Shown here: in pieces, positions 62,148 to 64,000 of the stretch | Position numbering within the stretch: the first letter of the stretch is position 1 | Layout: every line of letters starts with the position of its first letter | From: Methanomassiliicoccaceae archaeon UBA71 | GTDB lineage: Archaea; Thermoplasmatota; Thermoplasmata; Methanomassiliicoccales; Methanomethylophilaceae | Assembly (NCBI GenBank): GCA_002504405.1 | Contig: DARO01000014.1 | Span: 1-64,000 of the forward strand | DNA: 64,000 nucleotides | Direction of reading: 5' to 3' | Translations under genes and position numbers: made by a program | Notes under the pieces: generated by a model | Told to the model about the DNA's origin: nothing | The model's database searches: none | The model's input: only the letters and a program-made list of their open reading frames with translations

Positions 62148-62755
62148 ACGCCCTGATCTGGAAGGACATGTTCCTCATGAGGAACGGCCTCCTGTACATC
62201 GCCGTATTCGCTGTCGTGTTCTCGGCGATATTCAATGACGCGGGGGTCATGTGCATCGTGTCGTCCGTGATCTTCTCCTCGGTGGCCAACAGCAGCATCT
62301 CCATGGACGACATGTGCAGATGGGATGTCTTCGCCACGTCCTCCGGCATTTCCAGGAAGGCCATCGTTAGGTCGAAGTTCATGGTTGGCCTGGTCTTCGT
62401 ACTGATAGGTACGGTCATCGGCATGGCGATGTCTCTGATGATCGGAACGTACTCCGGGAACATGGACCTCCCTGGAACCATCCAGATGGGTGCGACCGGG
62501 TTCGTCCTGGCCTACCTGGTGAACAGCCTGAACATAGCCGTGACGTACTACACGGGGGACAGCACGAAGTCCCAGTACGTCTCGATGGTCGTGATGATCC
62601 TCAGCATAGTCGTACTGGTGAGCACCACGTTGATCGCTTCCGAGGTCCTAGACAACATGGTCCCGATCCTGGCTGTGCTTATAGTAGCATGCGCCGCGAT
62701 GGTCATGGGCTCGTACAAGGTCTCATGCGCCAGGTACGCGTCGAGGGACCTGTGA
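62144..62755 (+). CDS. ABC-2 type permease subunit 1
   Basis: 203 residues, six hydrophobic segments, starting MNALIWKDMFLMRNGL, typical of small ABC-2 permeases of the YtrC/BcrB-like type. A conserved-looking WDVFATSSGISRKAIVRSKF loop is shared with the next gene. It forms the membrane channel with that protein. Substrate unknown, possibly a peptide or antibiotic as in the ytr operon. Confidence 0.85.
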   Translation: MNALIWKDMFLMRNGLLYIAVFAVVFSAIFNDAGVMCIVSSVIFSSVANSSISMDDMCRWDVFATSSGISRKAIVRSKFMVGLVFVLIGTVIGMAMSLMIGTYSGNMDLPGTIQMGATGFVLAYLVNSLNIAVTYYTGDSTKSQYVSMVVMILSIVVLVSTTLIASEVLDNMVPILAVLIVACAAMVMGSYKVSCARYASRDL

Positions 62756-62756
62756 G

Positions 62757-63560
62757 ATGGGCATGATTCGTACGATCCGGACGGACCTGTGGGTGTCCAG
62801 GAGGAATGCGCTGTTTGCGGCGGCGATAGTCCCGATATACCTCGCGATAGAGGTCGCGATCGGATCGCACACGAGGACGGCATTCCTGGCAGGCGCCATA
62901 ATGTCCTTCGCGTCGGCGTTCACCGCATCGATAGAGAGGCAATGCGGATGGGACTGCTTCGGGGTTGCTGTGGGGGCCCGCCGCGAGAACATCGTGCGTT
63001 CCAAGTTGGTGATGATCGCGGTCTTCGCTTCCGTGGGGCTGGCAATGGGAACGGCCGTGGACGTCTTCATTGACGGGGGGTTCCAAGGGGATGCCCCATC
63101 AGCCGCTGCATATACGGCGATGTGCTACATGCTCGCAATATCGGTGGGGACGGCCACACTCCTTCTGACGGACTGGTTCGAGGACGATGCCGGATTCGCG
63201 AGGAGGTTCCTGATGATTTTCGCGATCATCATGATAATATTTGCTGGGAACAACCTCTGCGACTCCCTCCGCGGGGGCCCGGCACCTGACATCCTGTCGG
63301 TGGCCGTACTCTCGCTGGTCCTGTCGGCAGCCTTGTACTGGCTCTACAGGAGGAGGTATCTGCGGAGGGACCTCGACCGATGGCGGGCGCCGTCAGCGTA
63401 CCCTGAACCTCACTCCCATGCCTTCGGCCATATCGGCGCACCTTGCCTCGGACTCCTCGCTTATCGATCCGCCCACCACAGAGACTGTCACGTCCCCGAT
63501 GACGTCCCTACATTCCTCTATGAATGCGATGACGGCGGGGTAGGCGTCGTCCCCGAATGA
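62757..63560 (+). CDS. ABC-2 type permease subunit 2
   Basis: Paralogue of the preceding permease (WDCFGVAVGARRENIVRSKL matches its loop). It has about six segments to residue 200, ends of family-like sequence at YLRRDL (residue 210), then about 57 codons antisense to the radical SAM gene. The partner permease stops right after SRDL, so the tail here is probably not native and the real end may have been lost. It follows permease 1 after one base. Confidence 0.75.
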   Translation: MGMIRTIRTDLWVSRRNALFAAAIVPIYLAIEVAIGSHTRTAFLAGAIMSFASAFTASIERQCGWDCFGVAVGARRENIVRSKLVMIAVFASVGLAMGTAVDVFIDGGFQGDAPSAAAYTAMCYMLAISVGTATLLLTDWFEDDAGFARRFLMIFAIIMIIFAGNNLCDSLRGGPAPDILSVAVLSLVLSAALYWLYRRRYLRRDLDRWRAPSAYPEPHSHAFGHIGAPCLGLLAYRSAHHRDCHVPDDVPTFLYECDDGGVGVVPE

Positions 63561-63983
63561 CGGCCTGGAGACCTCCTGGTACTCCTCCGAGTCCGGGGCG
63601 TTGAGGCTCACCGAGACGGCGTCCACAAGCCCCTCCATCTCCGGCACTATGTCCCTTCCGTTGATGAGGCATCCGAGCCCGTTGGTGTCCAGCCTGACCC
63701 TCATGCCGAACTCTTCCTTGATCCTCCTGGCTATCTCCTTGAGGTCGTCGAACCTCTCCGTGGGCTCCCCGTACCCGCAGAACACGATCTCCCGGGATCC
63801 GGAAAGATCCACAGACCCTATCTCGCCCATCACCTCGTCCACGGTGGGCTCGCGGTCGAGCCAGAGGCACTCGGCATCGCCCAGCTTCGGTTTGTAGTTC
63901 CTGACGCAGAAGACGCACCTGCAGGGACACCTGTTGGTCATGTTGATGTAGTAGGTGCTCCCGTAGCGGTAGAGGATGGTCAT
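63393..63983 (-). CDS. TatD-associated radical SAM protein
   Basis: 196 residues. CPCRCVFCVRN is the CxxxCxxC motif, with FCGYGEPTERFD for the GGE-type SAM site and LDTNGLGCLIN after it. The short single-domain form is that found next to TatD nucleases in archaea and anaerobes. The neighbouring upstream gene lies beyond the window. ATG 63983 follows GAGGGG. Its 3' end overlaps the permease tail on the other strand. Confidence 0.88.
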   Translation of the reverse strand: MTILYRYGSTYYINMTNRCPCRCVFCVRNYKPKLGDAECLWLDREPTVDEVMGEIGSVDLSGSREIVFCGYGEPTERFDDLKEIARRIKEEFGMRVRLDTNGLGCLINGRDIVPEMEGLVDAVSVSLNAPDSEEYQEVSRPSFGDDAYPAVIAFIEECRDVIGDVTVSVVGGSISEESEARCADMAEGMGVRFRVR

Positions 63984-64000
63984 GACCCCTCATTCCTCGG

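Overview
The window is one stretch of a euryarchaeal chromosome, most probably a Thermoplasmatota methanogen of the Methanomassiliicoccales type. It encodes a TATA-binding protein, ABCE1, ThpR, an archaeal cardiolipin synthase beside a geranylgeranyl-reductase-type enzyme, and the methanogen DUF39/NIL-ferredoxin/UPF0280 homocysteine operon. Most first genes of operons have an A/T-rich TATA box centred 24-30 bases before the start codon, which is the mark of leaderless archaeal transcripts. Nearly all stops are TGA, four are TAA, and TAG closes only one doubtful reading frame. That fits a lineage that spares amber codons for pyrrolysine, but no pyl gene is in the window, so the placement is an inference.

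Layout: 0-9.7 kb holds membrane and accessory genes (VIT-like protein, SpeD-like decarboxylase, DUF362 ferredoxin with a PQ-loop partner, MFS, Sel1-repeat protein, LMW phosphatase with ThpR) and a three-gene pilin-like cluster. 9.4-13 kb has a cysteine desulfurase and pyrD-pyrK. 13.7-21.3 kb has an acetyltransferase, tRNA-Cys, TBP, PHP-metG and two MATE transporters. 21.4-30.8 kb has ABCE1, a PHP protein, a CDF transporter, two tandem MFS genes, a YeiH-type permease and CobA. 30.8-32.6 kb has cysK-metA.

32.6-35.4 kb is the most unusual part. A radical SAM/SPASM enzyme lies directly behind a 98-residue protein with 12 cysteines crowded into its C-terminal half, transcribed together. A DUF5685 gene reads away from the same intergenic region, followed by a small protein with two tandem Cys4 modules. 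This looks like a peptide-modification (RiPP-like) locus.

35.4-49 kb holds a prephenate-dehydratase-like gene with a coiled-coil partner, GNAT and isochorismatase genes, the lipid pair, tRNA-Thr, an FKBP, a CARF-type regulator beside a 50-residue protein, tRNA-Arg, the homocysteine operon, an ACT regulator and a FUSC membrane protein. 49-50.6 kb is an amidohydrolase broken by a frameshift. 50.7-58 kb is arginine biosynthesis: argC-argJ-argB-argD on one strand and argG-argH divergent from it. The window ends with thiDN, an anchored FKBP, a YtrA-type GntR/ABC-2 transporter operon with a palindromic operator, and a TatD-associated radical SAM gene.

No insertion sequence, CRISPR array, rRNA or replication origin was seen.
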